Assembly: GCA_038496675.1 (NCBI GenBank)
Contig: CM076652.1
Location: 7,585,079-7,649,078, forward strand
Source: Rachycentron canadum
Taxonomy: Eukaryota; Chordata; Actinopteri; Carangiformes; Rachycentridae
Direction of reading: 5' to 3'
DNA length: 64,000 bases
Positions 37,720 to 50,760 of this stretch are shown here, piece after piece (position 1 is the first letter of the stretch; the number at the start of each line of letters is the position of its first letter). Below the pieces are notes generated by a model. That model was not told the origin of the DNA. It saw only the letters and a program-made list of their open reading frames with translations, and did not search any database. A program made the position numbers and the translations under genes.

Positions 37720-39236
37720 CACCTATAGCACTTAGACATGTTTTATAATAACAAAGTCATTTTTTTATTATAAAGCAAAATCTTTCTACACTGTGGACCT
37801 TTAAAGCGATACCTTGTGAAAACTCTGCTGTGTAACATATGTGTTATTCAATTTTATGTTGTCATACCCCTTAAGGCTACTGCTTTTGGCTTTTCAAAGT
37901 TTGATTAAGCTATTTCTGGTTATGCACTCATCTAAAAAGAGTTGCCTAAAGTTTTGGAAAGATGACTCATGGTGAAAGTGTGGAAAAGTCAACATTGAAA
38001 GATGGCACATGAACTTAGCCCTCCTGTGTCAAATTCAAGTACAACATATGCATAACCATGTCCTTGACCTTGACACACTATATAACCACACTCTGGAGCT
38101 ATACACTATCCGTGTACTGATAATAAATGTTTGCCTACTTTGAATAAATATATGGACACAGAGGGATTTAATGTAAGACAGAATTATGTCAGCCAAACAG
38201 CAAAGTTGATCTTGTTTTGACCTTTGCTGCCTGTATTAGTCACACTGATTTATTAAAAAGAACTATACATAAAGTTAATCTGCCTTCTGAAGGGAAGGAG
38301 ACATGTAGTTAGTATAATATGAAGAATGTTCAGTAGCCAACAACCTCTGATCAGGGGTTATTTTTTAAGTCTCGAAAATATAATTAATGCCCAAAAGCAT
38401 GCTGAATATTCCTCACTCTCTTGCTCTTTCTGTCTTTTACACACTGAATAACCGGAGGCTGAGTCTGGGGCCACATTCTTGCCCTCTCCACACTCAATTG
38501 CCAACACAGCACGTGGCTTTGTGCGGGCTTCACCGATGGCTCCTTTTAGAAGTTCTTAATGGGTCACACGCACAATACACTTTGTGTTACTGAGCAGTGA
38601 ACTTGGGGGGGATTGGTGGTGTGTCACCATGGTTCAGGTGATGGAGAGAGAGAAAGGGAAAAAGGAAGAAAGAGACCCATGAGTCGATGGCATATTGGGC
38701 TGGAGTTCGGACACGCAGGCCTACTGAACTTAACACCTTCCTCCGTGTGTTATGTTCTGTCTGTCTCCGACCTGAAGTCTGACCAGAGAACTTTGAGATG
38801 TCAGAATCTAAAAATCAAATAAAGAAGCAACTGCAGGCTCTACTGACAATACTGGATTATAATACATTATAATAAACATATACCAACATACATACTGTAC
38901 AAAGAGAAAAACATACACTCTCTTAAACATGCATACATAGTACATTCATACAACGCTGCATGCAGAAACACTCTCACATATAGTTATACATGCATACAGA
39001 CACACATATACACATGTACCCTGACACATAGGCACGCACACACATGGATATGTCCAACAGTGGTGAACAGCTGCATGGGTCGGTCTGGAGCGAGACCAGG
39101 CACCTCTTGGCCACAAAGGGCTGCTTGTGCCCCCAGCTCGCTAGGAACATAAAACACAAGAGATAAGACCAGACACTGTTTGCCAGGACCAGTGGACCTC
39201 CCCAAACAGGAACTGCAAGTGCAAGTGTTTGACACA

Positions 39237-39240
<4 letters not shown>
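37716..39240. other. Non-coding sequence
   Basis: AT-rich to about 38380, then more balanced with a GA-rich patch near 38640-38680. 38960-39050 is enriched in ACACA words before the main CA repeat. No exon is recognised. Confidence 0.55.

Positions 39241-39276
<36 letters not shown>
39241..39276. repeat. (CA)18 microsatellite
   Basis: Perfect CA repeat with imperfect extensions on both sides (ACACAAA before, GACACGC after). Confidence 0.97.
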
Positions 39277-39282
<6 letters not shown>

Positions 39283-41000
39283 CAGGAAAGCACACACATG
39301 CATGTGAATTACACACATATAAAGAACAATCTGTATGTGTGCAGAACGTGCAGACGTGTAATTACTTGTATTTTCTTGCGGAGCCTGTTTTTTGTTTGAT
39401 ATCTTTTAGATTGTTGGTAAAGTTGTTGATCACAGAGGGAGATTAAGAGACTTCTTTAGAAGTGATTCGTTATCACCATAACAAAATAAGATTAGTTGTC
39501 ATAACTGACTAATTCAATTTGCTGACTCCTCATTACTTGTTTGTGCTGTTTATCATTGATGAACACGTGCAGAGAGAACTGAGAACTGTAACTTCCAAGT
39601 ACCAAGTCGATGCCAATACTTACAGCACTTGTTTTTGTTTTGTTTTTTTTCTTCTGGGACTGAAGAGGGCAGTAAAATAAGATGGTGGTTGCAGGTACAG
39701 AGGTCCACCGTGATTTGTGGGATTTGTGGAACAACACAGTCTTAACTGTGAGTAAGAGTAAGTCTTAACTTTATCTTTACAGCATGTCATCATGATGTTG
39801 ATTTCCTGAATTGTTACCCTTATTGTTTGCAGATTGTGAGCACTGCATGTGCAGCATTGCTACAACAGATGCTAGCAAAGGTGAACATGATGTTCAGGCT
39901 AATGTTGCAAGTGTGCAGACCCAACATTATTACCATTGGGTCTGTCAATATGTAATGTTGACTTTTTAAAAGTTTTCACACTACTGTCACCTTGTTAGTG
40001 AATTGAAACTTTCCTTGAAAACAAACTAGAGAGTGGTTGTGCCGTGTTATTAAATTTAGTATCGAGAATTGAGTAATTTCAGTGTTACTGGTTCTAGCTA
40101 TAAAAACTATACTTCTAATTTCTGTGTTGTAACTGCCACAGTAGCTGCTGTTGAGCAAGTTACATAAACTCCCTTTAAAAGTTTGTAACTTGCAGTGAAC
40201 ATCACATATGTAAATAAAATCATACTTTTGTGTAATGTGGATAACTCCAGCCCCGAGATGTCAAACAAATCAGATTTATTGTCTAAAGTGGCTAATTTAA
40301 GGCCAAATAAACCTGCTTCAGCAGTAAAGTCATGCTCTATTCTATTCTATACTACTCTATTTCTGCTGAGTCATGATTTGTCCAGTCACCACTTGCAGGC
40401 CCACACAGACACAGGGCCACACACACCATGACACAGTAGAGTCTGTGTGGCTTGGATCAAGGTCCACTTGCAGAAAGGGAGGAGGAAAAAAAACCCTAAA
40501 CGTGACTGATGTCTTTGTGCCTATCGTTGCCCTTCTTCTTCCTCTCTCTCTCCATCTGTCTATCCATCACTAGCCCCGTCTCTCTCTCTCTGTCACCTCC
40601 CCATCTCTGTCCATCTGTCGATATCGCCACTCCCCTCTTTTGCCCACATATCTATCTGTGGTCTGTCTTACCACTCTCCTTTCCCATTTTGCTTTATGCA
40701 AAGTGCACTTGTTTCATATGACATTGCAAACAAATTTGTATCAATTCTTAATCTTCAGTGAGTTCCTGTTAAGTGCACAAACAAACTTGATGACCTCTTG
40801 GTGTTCTAAATATTTGTGTCCATTGCATCAACAGCGTGTGCGTCTTTGTAAAGCCAGATGTGTGAGGACGATACGAAGCCCTGCGGCATGAATGCAGCAG
40901 CATTCATGCAGCAGGTTATTTTAATAATTTCCACTTCATTCATCAGCTGTCCATACTGACGAGTGGACCATGCAGCTTTACCTCATTCATGACCACAACA

Positions 41001-41001
<1 letters not shown>
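39277..41001. other. Non-coding sequence with several strong hairpins
   Basis: Three inverted-repeat structures lie within 1.1 kb: 39900-39960, 40155-40193 and 40881-40914 (see findings). 40530-40700 is pyrimidine-rich on the plus strand. No protein-coding signal is recognised. Confidence 0.55.

Positions 41002-41047
<46 letters not shown>
41002..41047. repeat. (AC)23 microsatellite
   Basis: Perfect AC repeat of 46 bases ending in GCAC. Confidence 0.97.
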
Positions 41048-41051
<4 letters not shown>

Positions 41052-44000
41052 TGAAACAAATACAGTTATAGCCGCTAGTCAAAATTCCTTAAATCTGCAC
41101 AATGCAAAAGAGAAGAGAGAAAAAATTTGCACATTCAAACGCACTGGTAAAATATTAGCTTGTACGGTTTAGAGTCAGACTTGGGGGATTTTGCAAAGCA
41201 GCGGTATGTATACAGAAGGTGGAAGCTTAAACATCTGTGTACGCAAATAAGAGTGAGAAGGCACTATGTCGTCTGAAACACCTGGGACTTGGTCTCTTTT
41301 GGGAGCAGTCTGAGTGTTTAATCCACAGAGTGAGCCTATCGTAAAGGAGATCACTGATATAAAAGGCGGGGAGATATGGATGGTCACACATGTATGCACA
41401 CACAGTCATGCATACATTTACAAATATAACTGTTTTGGTCTTAAAATACAGTCTGAGACTAGTATCCCACAACGGTGTCTTATCCAACGATTTACTTAAT
41501 CTTAGGTTCATTTAAGGTCATTAATAGCTGAGATGTTATTGTAGGGTTATTTCACCACCACTAAAAACCTGAGATAATGGGTGAGTGAGGCTGAGGGTGT
41601 ATCTGTGAATAACAGACCAGAGGTTTGTTCAAACTGTAAAATTTCAAATTTCACTCATTCACGAGAATTATTGTAAAGGGAAGTTTGGACACAGCTACTG
41701 TAACTTAAAAAGGGGAAGTTCAGATCGACAAAGCAAAATGGCCACCATCAGCTGATGTTACAGGTGCTGGTTTGTGCAAAATCTAGCCTTTGACTACAAC
41801 ATAAATACACAGAATAGCTAAAGTATGGAATGACTGATCTACAGTATATTGTCCCTACTTCTTGCCACAATATTAATTTAATGAGCTTTTTTTTTTATAG
41901 CTAATTAGAAACATAAACGGTAATATTGGTTTGCATTTCTGTGTCATGCGAAACATTTGACCCATGCTGCATAAGAAAACAAGACATCTCTTTAGCAAAC
42001 ATCAAGATGTCTTCTCGCCCAAGTCTAAACAAATATTTATTGTGGACCAAATAGAAGCCACAAGCCTAGTTTTCCTGATGATACATGTAAGTGATACGTG
42101 CCATCTCCCTGGCTTTCAATGTCTCTACTCACTGTCCATGTTTTAAAATGAATGTCTATTTCTGTTTTTACATTAATGTACTGCGTGGCTCCCAGATCAA
42201 AGGTAAGTAGAAACAAAAACACAATTCATTCTCTATATGAATAAGATGGCACCTTCTAACGAAAATGCTATCTGTTACAGTTTCAACACAGTGGTCAGAT
42301 GGTGGTCAGATACCAGATTTCACTTGGGTACGTGATGAGCCACGCTTCTTAGGGTTTGATTACACCTAACGGTTTTGATTATAGTTTTAAATGAACTGTG
42401 TTATATGTCCATTCAGCTCGTCTGAAGGTCCGTCAATCGAACTCTGGTGTGGATTCAATAACAGGACCGAGACGACTGGAAAAGGAAGTTCTCAGTTAAC
42501 TTCCAACTGACCTCTGGTACAGACTCAATGATAGTGAGTGTGTATGTATATAATTTTAGTATGAATTCACAAGCTACACAGTTAAACAATCAAATCCACC
42601 ACCTGTTGATGGTGAACCTGTGAGAAAGAGATGAGAAAAGAAAGATATACATTTCCACATATCATTAAGGAACCATGGCACAGAGGAAGATTTTCCCTGA
42701 TAAATCACAAAGTGAAATAGTGGTTAAAGCCGGTGTGTAGGGCTTATTTTATTTTAAATATTTTATTACACTACACTACATTTTTTTTATTTACTTTTAC
42801 TGCTCTTTGCCACTTTTGTTGCCATGATGTCTGCCAACAGATGGCCCTGCCATAGTAGTTACTCCACAGTGAGAAAGTCATCGTTAGGCAAAGGGGTAAT
42901 CCAGCATGTCAACACATGGTCACAGACTGATGAGGTACGATATATTATTATTTTTATTATTATATATTTATTTATTATTATTTCAGTGTCAGAGCGTTGC
43001 ATGAGCCAAGTTTAATGATCATCAGTTTGTAAGGAGGTACATCATTGAATGAGAAAAAGTTTTCCATTTGCTTTGCTCCAACACTGATCAACTCTCTGGC
43101 ACAAAGCAGCCGCATTCTCCAAGTGTTTCACTGATTACAGCTAATTCCTCTGTCACCTCCCCGCGCCTCAAAACATTCCAGCGCCGTTTTCTATTTGGGA
43201 TTGTGGTATTTGCTACTTTTTTCTCTTTATTTAGCTGCTTGAAAAAGGTCCTGTGATTGAGCCCTTTGTGAAGAACACTCCTTCACTCCCAGAAGGATCT
43301 GACTAAACTTTAACTGTTGTCGGGCAAAATAAGTCCAAGACAAGAGGGGGACTGATTCCCATGTGATTGGTTGATAATTGCCATGTTTGGAATGATGGAA
43401 AGATTCTTTGAAATCTGTCGCCACTGTTCATGGGCAATTTACTGTACATGAAAGAGGAAAGGCGGTATCACTGATTAACAGAAGCCAATATGTTGGAAGA
43501 CTAACTCTATCTTGGGTGAACCCTGATCCAGAAACAATACATTAACTAACTATCTGGAGGTCACTTTCTCTTTTCAAATACACAAACACCTTAGTGGTAG
43601 CTTTTGCTATCCTGAGAAAAGATAATAATTGTGCAAGTAATGTAAAAGTATGCACAAGTTACACCCTTAAAACTGATAAGATTTAACAAATATTTCATTG
43701 CTTTCAATTTCAGTTTAACTTGGGTTAACAGCTATTGCTATGACTCATAATCAAAAGGGTGGACCAGTTCCTGCTGAAATGTGTCGGATGGAGGTGAGCG
43801 GACATAATGGTGCATTGATAGCTTTTGATCAGAAGCAAACAGGATGTTTCTTTCGGTTTGCCATGAAGGATGTGAATCAAAAGGTGAAGTGTGAGGTGTG
43901 GTGAGCAACAGGCTGCAGGTCTGGAACAGCTGAGAGCTCTCGTTTTGACTCAGCATGTTGGGACATTGCTTTTCTGCTGCATCACAAGCTTAGCAATTGG

Positions 44001-44364
44001 TTTAAATATTTCATAGTCCTGAGAAATAGGAAATATTGGGGATGTGTTATAATTCCCCTCTCAATTCTCAATAAGTCATATGATCTGCTGTGAGTCCTAT
44101 TAGTATGTGTTTTAACAAGTACAATGGGTAGAAAAATATTCTTGTTTTCAAATTCTTATCAGTTTCTTGATATTGATAAATTGATATACATCTAATACTT
44201 TTCTTCTAATTTACATGTTCTCAAGCATGTAAAATTGTATGACTGAATATGAAATAAAATGTGCTACACAGTCACTTGAAAGTATCAGGAATTTGCTGAT
44301 CACTGCCATCTGTCTAAATCTTACTCTGTATATATGTGTGTAAACTCAGTGCTTGTTTCTACAG
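41048..44364. other. Non-coding AT-rich sequence
   Basis: 42940-42985 is an imperfect (ATT)n. A perfect donor word (CAAAG|GTAAGTAG) at about 42196-42209 lacks an upstream exon of credible size. 42420-42540 contains an imperfect internal duplication (CTCTGGTGTGGATTCAAT and CTCTGGTACAGACTCAAT). No gene is recognised. Confidence 0.55.
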
Positions 44365-44565
44365 CTTCAGCAGCAGCTGACTCTCGCTAGCACCCTCTAT
44401 GGGGACTGGGTACTAAATGTTTCTGCAGAACAGAAACCAGGAGAGCAGGGCAAGCAGCTGGACAGGAACAAATGCAGCACAGCCACCGGCAGCAGAGTGT
44501 GGTGCAGCCCCCAGGAAACAGCTGCTCTGCTATCAGTCACACTTACACCACAGATACGGGATGGA
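44365..44565 (+). other. Candidate internal exon, phase 0, 67 codons
   Basis: The segment is preceded by a good acceptor (TTGTTTCTACAG) and followed by a strong donor (A|GTGAGT). Between them lie exactly 201 nt, a multiple of three, and the frame starting at the first base is open throughout. The product begins LQQQLTLASTLYGDWVLNVS and continues hydrophilic with GEQGKQLDRNKCSTATGSR. The stretch is GC-richer than the AT-rich DNA on both sides. I know no domain like it. It could be an exon of an unrecognised gene, an alternative exon in a large intron, or chance. Confidence 0.2.
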
Positions 44566-46515
44566 GTGAGTTAGGTCTCTGGAATCATACTTCATATGGC
44601 TTTTAAATAATTAAATAATAATCCTGTGTGGGTGAGTTTATTGAGGCATAAGCATTAATTTTTGTCAAAAGCATGCAAATGGTGTTATCAGAATTAAAAT
44701 GAAAATTATATTTAATATACTGCTTACATTGCCTTATCTTATTATTGTTAATGTTGTCAGTTTTCTGTGTTATTGAGTGCGTGTATGTGTGTGTGCCAGC
44801 TGTGAACAAGCTTACCACAGATCTGCCTGCCAACCAAACAACAGCATAAAGTTGTCCAGGATGAGGTTTAGAACAAGGTGTTGATGTGTTAAATTGCGAG
44901 AATTACCAAATTCAAAACAGGAAAAAAAAAACTCTGTAGCCTGTTCCACACATGCAACATCTTATTATGTGGACAGCGAGGCAGGCAGAAAGATTTATAT
45001 CTAAAAATTAAAAAGTTTAAGAGCTGGGAAGCTTACATACAGCAGCCTATGTGGATACAGTCTATTCACAAATGACGTGAATAGAAAACGCCTCTGTCTT
45101 TTCCACACACAAAACATTCCCACGATTTCACACAGTAAGAACTAGAGAATAACATTTGAACTGTGTGAATAGCTTTGGTTTCTTCCACCTGTTCTTTAAC
45201 TTTAAATTACTGTGCATACTTTCATGTTCTGGTTACTGTCAGGGTGCACCTTGTGTTTTCACTTTCTAGGCATTTAAGAGGAAAAACCCTATTCTCTTTA
45301 AACTGGATGTTTGAAATAAAAATACATGATCTGGTGTTTACATACCTTGAACAAATCTTCAAGTGTGCAGATTCAAAAATGTATAAGATGAAACCCACAG
45401 ACTATCAAAGGCTGCTGTTACCAATTAAAATATTCGGGGCCAAAGCATAACAAGAGTAGGTGGGGAAATTTGATTCATAATTTATTCTATATGAAATTAC
45501 TCAACATGAGACCTGATTTTCATTCATTTGAAATTGTTTATGCATAATGGACAGGGACGTGTTTCAGGGTATTTATGAGACTATGCTTCTTCATAAAAAT
45601 GCTCATGTGGAAAAAGAAACCAAGACTGAAAGGAGTCAACAATTCAACCTCGATTAAGTTTAACATTAGGGTGTGGTCTCTGACACTTTACATCCCTATT
45701 ACATGTTTCAGATATGTTCAAATCAATATTAAGCAGAAGCTGAACATACTCAGGATTTGTGTCATCTCAATCTTCAGTCATGTATTCCCCATCTTTTATG
45801 ACCAAAAACAACTTAATTAGTTCCTTCTAAGGACAAGGCTGGTACTACAATTAGGACTAGAGTAGAGGAGAAACAGCTGCTGTTATTTCCATTGGTTCTC
45901 TTTCACACCAGGTTTGGCAGGGAAAGGTAGGCACTTATCAGTGTGAATAAAGTGCCTTAAAATAGGAATGTGACTACTTCAAAATGAAACATGACAGAAA
46001 AAAAGTTCCTCTTGGTATGTTTCAGAGTTGATGTCTGCTAACAAGCACAGTTGAGATATAAGTCATCAGTTCTTTTCTTATTTGAGTTTACATTACCTGA
46101 AAATAAAACCTCTCTGTGTCAAGCATGAATGAAACCTTCCTAGCCAGCAAGCTAATAAAAGAGTTGTGTGAATTTCTTTTTTAAAGCAAAAGCAGCTAGT
46201 CATCTGTTAACATGTATTTTATGGACAACATGCCTGTTCCTGGTGTTTCTTTACTCGAGAGTTCTCGGGAATGTGGGGTCCTGGCAGGGCCGCAGCTAAT
46301 ATCAGGAGGGCAGGTGGGGAGAAGGTTGAAGCACAGTGGGGTTTCATATCATATGTCTTTAATGTCTGTCTGACTGACATTCCTGCTTCCCAAAGCCTGA
46401 TGTTCCCATCCATCTTCGTGCACAGACTGTCCGCCACCTACCCACAACAAGCACAATACTACATTTCTTTCCCTTATCTTTCCTTATATCCATACACACA
46501 ACCACATAAACATCT
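44566..46515. other. Non-coding AT-rich sequence
   Basis: No partner exon for the upstream candidate was found. Two 80-90-codon plus-strand frames at 45175-45820 are Lys/Ile/Phe-rich, as expected of AT-rich DNA, and are not recognised. Confidence 0.5.
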
Positions 46516-46534
46516 GCACACATGCGCGCGCGCG

Positions 46535-46580
<46 letters not shown>
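46516..46580. repeat. 65-nt alternating purine-pyrimidine run, (GC)n/(CA)n
   Basis: Every base from GCACACATGCGCGC through the final CACACACACA alternates purine and pyrimidine, including the ATATA interruption. It is the best Z-DNA candidate in the window. Confidence 0.95.
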
Positions 46581-46916
46581 ACCCCCGTCAACACATACAG
46601 TCCCAGTTGGGACAGTATGGCATTGAGATCACCAATGTAAAATAATACTAATGGCTAAAAAGCAGTGGCTCAACAGTATCATTGGCCAGGCCGGATATTG
46701 ACTCGCTGAATTCAACACATGATAGGCAGACTGGGATGTTCCCTGTTCTCTGCCCACACACGCTTATCTCAAATATTACGTGGGAAAAATGTGGCCAACA
46801 CAATCATATATTCAGATTCAGACTTTATTTGAAACTAAACTACTGTGAAACACACTTAAAGACTACGGTTAAACAACTGTTTCATTGAGACATCCCTCAT
46901 CCTTAGTTCACTGCAG

Positions 46917-46995
46917 TATGGCCTCGTGAAGGCCCACACCTCACTTCTGGACTTCCTGGCTACTGATGGCTACAAGCTGCTGATGTTTGTACCAG
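46917..46995 (+). other. Weak candidate exon
   Basis: An acceptor-like TTCACTGCAG precedes, and CCAG|GTACCA follows. The 79-nt insert reads in one frame as YGLVKAHTSLLDFLATDGYK and then LLMFVPG. The composition is protein-like, but the donor is imperfect (GTACC). The family is not recognised and there is no neighbouring exon. Chance or an old coding relic are equally possible. Confidence 0.1.
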
Positions 46996-49217
46996 GTACC
47001 ATCTGGGTCTGGTTGCCCATCAGTGAAGGCAGTAGAGGAAGGGGCAGAGAATCAAAACTAACTGACAACTGAAGAACATGGATGTACATCATTTTTGGTG
47101 TGAAACACAGTCATAGTGACACTTCAGGTTAGTCTAGAAAAAAGATGGGAAACATGGGGTCCAAACATGGGGTGTATGGATATGTTGTTGCTTTTACATC
47201 AGATAACTGAACTTAAGTATGCTTCGCTTCTAAGTTTTCCCACCTTTGGTTTACCAACCAGTTCAAAATAAGTTGGTTGAACAACTGACGCATGTATATA
47301 TACGTCCCTGGAAAATGTTTTTACTAGTTTCAGACCGATGCAGTTGTTATTTTTTCATCCAGCACCAACATCTGGTTAAATAGTAAAACGCATGTTCAAG
47401 TCTTGACTTCAGATCATGTGGCCAACACTGAAATTACACAAAGAAAATGAGAAACATTGAAAACAGAGTACGTACGTACAGCACCCGTCAGCATCACTCT
47501 GCACGGTCAGAGTCACAACATCTCTAAACTATCCAGTCAACACATGCTTATATAATCACTTTGTCAGTCTCACAGTTGAAACATTTATGTTGACGAAAAT
47601 ATAACCAGCACTTAATAATATTGGTACACAAAACTACACGATCATAGCAAGTGGCTGTGTTTCTCTGCACAAAGCTGTTGCTGTCTTATGCTCTGCACAC
47701 TGTCCACTGTCCTGTCTGTGTGACCACTGCACCACCTTTATCTCCCAGTCATGCTGCTAGACGACATTACTGTATAGAAGATGTCCTGGATAGAAGTGAT
47801 AACACGTTGCTCATCACTGAGGTCACTGCCACTACCCACAATGCATCTGGGCCAGCTGGTGAACTAGTTTGTGGTTTAGCAGTGGGGTCAACCTGCATAC
47901 CATCATTGCTTAAGAAATATAGAGCATGTCATGTATAAATATCATATCTCTGTATAAATATATCTCATATCATATAAAGTGTTAGTTATCACAGTGACCT
48001 AAGGAAATGATGATTCTGCTTTGAGATTTACAGTGTAGCATAAACTTATAATATAGATATCATAAAACAACAGTTAATTATCTAATATTGCTATAGTACT
48101 CATGACATTATGACTGCCTTCACTGACTTTAATGGGATAGAAACATAGAGGTTCAATGCGATGGATACTCAGCACTTGCTTATAGAGACCAACAGAGAAT
48201 TTAAAGACAAAAGACAATATGATAAACTCCTCATTAATGTAATAAAGACAATAAGAAATATTAATCTAATTATTATTGCTGTTGTCTTATATTAATTTCA
48301 GAAGGAATTTATATTCAAGAATTCTTTACTGTTTTCCGACACGGAAGCATAGCAATAGAAATAATAAAGCATGGATCACAGTATCACACAATGCATGTTC
48401 TGTATTGAACAGCGTGTAGACCCAGCACATCTGGCCGTGTTCTTGGCCATGCTTGCCTGACTCAATAAAGCTGTGCCTAGACCCTCTATGCTGTGTCCAA
48501 GTAAAATGAAAATTTAGCTTTCTTTTCTTTTCTTTTTTTAATTTAAAAGTACGCTCCATTCAAACAAGTGTACTGCTTATTGTTATTTCACTTGGAGGAT
48601 TGACCTTCACTGAATGGTGTATCTGTATCTGGGTTTGACAATAGAGGGATTTTTTCACATTTCATCTGCTGAAGGAGAAGTTTCTGTGCAGGTTTGTACC
48701 TACAAGCAACGAAGCAACGAGATTAGAAAAAAGCTCCAGCTCCACCCCACATACACTGAGAATGGACTTGGACTTCTGGTTGTGGGACATGGAGTATATG
48801 TAATTTCAATAATTTTGAACTAAATGATTTAAATATTTTTGTGAGAAGACAATTTCATACACAAATGATTATTTATTCAATAAATAATCACATATTTATT
48901 GAAATTAGTATTTCTTTTATGTCTTAAAATATATCTGGAGGGGATGAGATACACGTTAACAGGTTTAACACAAATCTTCACTTTAGTAAACAAGTGATGT
49001 TTGCCATTGTTGTGAAGCACCACACACTTCCTACCCTTTGCCCAGCTGCTGACTTGCAGTTTCAGCTTCAGCCAGTTACTACAAACACAGGACTGCCTCC
49101 ACAGCTCTGCAACAACACCTTTTTGTGAGGACCACTGTGCTGGTCATGGTTAAGCCAGGGAAAGAGAAAGGGGGTAACATTTTTAATGAAGTACTTTCAG
49201 TAACTCTTTTCCAATCC

Positions 49218-49220
<3 letters not shown>
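46996..49220. other. Non-coding sequence
   Basis: Includes a 12-nt self-complementary GTACGTACGTAC (47469-47480), a tandem AACATGGGGT word near 47154-47173, and a perfect 25-nt palindromic hairpin at 48866-48890. No gene is recognised. Confidence 0.55.

Positions 49221-49271
<51 letters not shown>
49221..49271 (+). repeat. (AG)25 microsatellite
   Basis: Perfect AG repeat with all purines on the plus strand. Such mirror repeats can form intramolecular triplex (H-DNA). Confidence 0.97.
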
Positions 49272-49273
<2 letters not shown>

Positions 49274-50389
49274 CAAAACAACGCAGAACAGAATGAATGT
49301 GGTGCAGGACAAACTATGGAGCTAACAAGATATAATAAGTATCAACTACTTAATAAGTAAAACACCTCAATTTTTCTAGGTGTCATTCAGATTTGCATAA
49401 TTAAGTGTTTCTGAAATTAAAGAATAAAATAAATCATCAACTGGATATTTTAACAAGAATGAATCAGGAGATCCTTTTGGTGAACTAAAGTGAATCTAAA
49501 TATTTGACCTATTCAGCAGCTGAACACACGTGACTTGTGTTGAAGGTGGAGAACAAATGTTATTCTGAAAGGTCCTGCCAACGCTGCTTTACTGCCACAA
49601 ATGTGTCCCACTTGCAGGATGTGTTGTTTTCACCTTCTGTCCAGTTTATGTCTGGACACTGAGTGAAGCCACTGTCTGACTCTTTTCTTCTCCTGTTTTG
49701 GCACATTGTGTTGCTGTAGGATGAAACCATGACCAGCCAGCATTGCCTTCTTTTGTCACCTGCCTTGTTCCTCACCATTCTACACTGCAACAGTGTTGTT
49801 CAAATAGTTCGTCAGAGGCTGTGGAACCACAGTTTGTTCCCACACTGCCTTTAGGGGTATCTGTAGATATAGTTTCATCAACTTTCAAAGCTTGAAAGTT
49901 CTTACTGCCTGAAAATGTTTTTTTGATGACCTAAAGTTTTCTTTTTTTCCCTTTACCTTCAGCAGTTTTGTTTACTTTTGTACAATTTTGGTACACAGTA
50001 AAAAACAAACAAACAAACAAAAAAAACTGAGAATCATGGCAGTTCTCAAACTTTTGAATGGTGGTGTACTAATTGGACTTGATTGTACAGACTGTAGGAC
50101 TGAATGGGGGGGCAAGAGAGGGTGTGTTTTCGAACAAGGGGCCAAACGTAGCCAGATCGCTCCTCAGCAAAAGTTTGGAGAGGAACTGCTGTTGCTGGCT
50201 CTGGAAGGAAGAGCGCAGTCAGGGTAGCCAAGGATGATTCCTCTTTTGTTCCATCTCTGTCACCTAATCAATTTTCTTTGGCAAATCCTAAATGAAGTCA
50301 TATAGTGGTACTAATGTTTTAATATAACGCCATGTGTCTGTGGCACAGTTATGGCCCCAGACCTCCTGATCCCCCTTCTGTATTTTGAT
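49272..50389. other. Non-coding sequence
   Basis: A hairpin with 9-bp perfect arms (AACTTTCAA / TTGAAAGTT, loop AGC) lies at 49880-49900. A (CAAA)n-like stretch lies at about 50003-50025. Nothing else was recognised. Confidence 0.55.
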
Positions 50390-50760
50390 TTATTAGCAGG
50401 CAAAGGGGGAGGCATTTGTTGTGCGGCTGGGATAGAAAGAAGGGAGCAAGGATGAGAAAAGGAACAATTTTGAACAAGGGAAGGGGGGCAGGGAGGGAGG
50501 GAACAAGTAGAATAGAGAAGCAACTAGAGAAAGAAAGAAAGACATAAAGAAACAAAGAAAGAAAAAGAAAGACAGTGTGGTCCGCCCATTTCACACACAG
50601 TGCAGAAGAAAAGCATCATCATCAAAAGCTTGAGTGTGAGAGGGAGGGAAGTAAAAACAAGGAAAAGAAGAACTGATTGTAGGGGGAGGAAAAAGTGGGA
50701 AAGGAAGAAGCAGGAGAATCATAGGCAGAAGATGGAGAAGAAGAAGGGGTAAAAAGCAAC
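50390..50760 (+). repeat. Purine-rich block (about 370 bp)
   Basis: Dense in GAAA, GGGA and GGAGG words on the plus strand, with (GAAA)n-like text at 50526-50575. It matches the character of the 23330-23830 block. It is not a clean tandem repeat. Pro/Ser/Leu-rich minus-strand frames are composition artefacts. Confidence 0.65.

Noticed and set aside
42196..42209. Perfect donor GTAAGTAG after CAAAG
   Set aside because: The nearest acceptor-like CAG would define a 7-nt exon. Probably chance.
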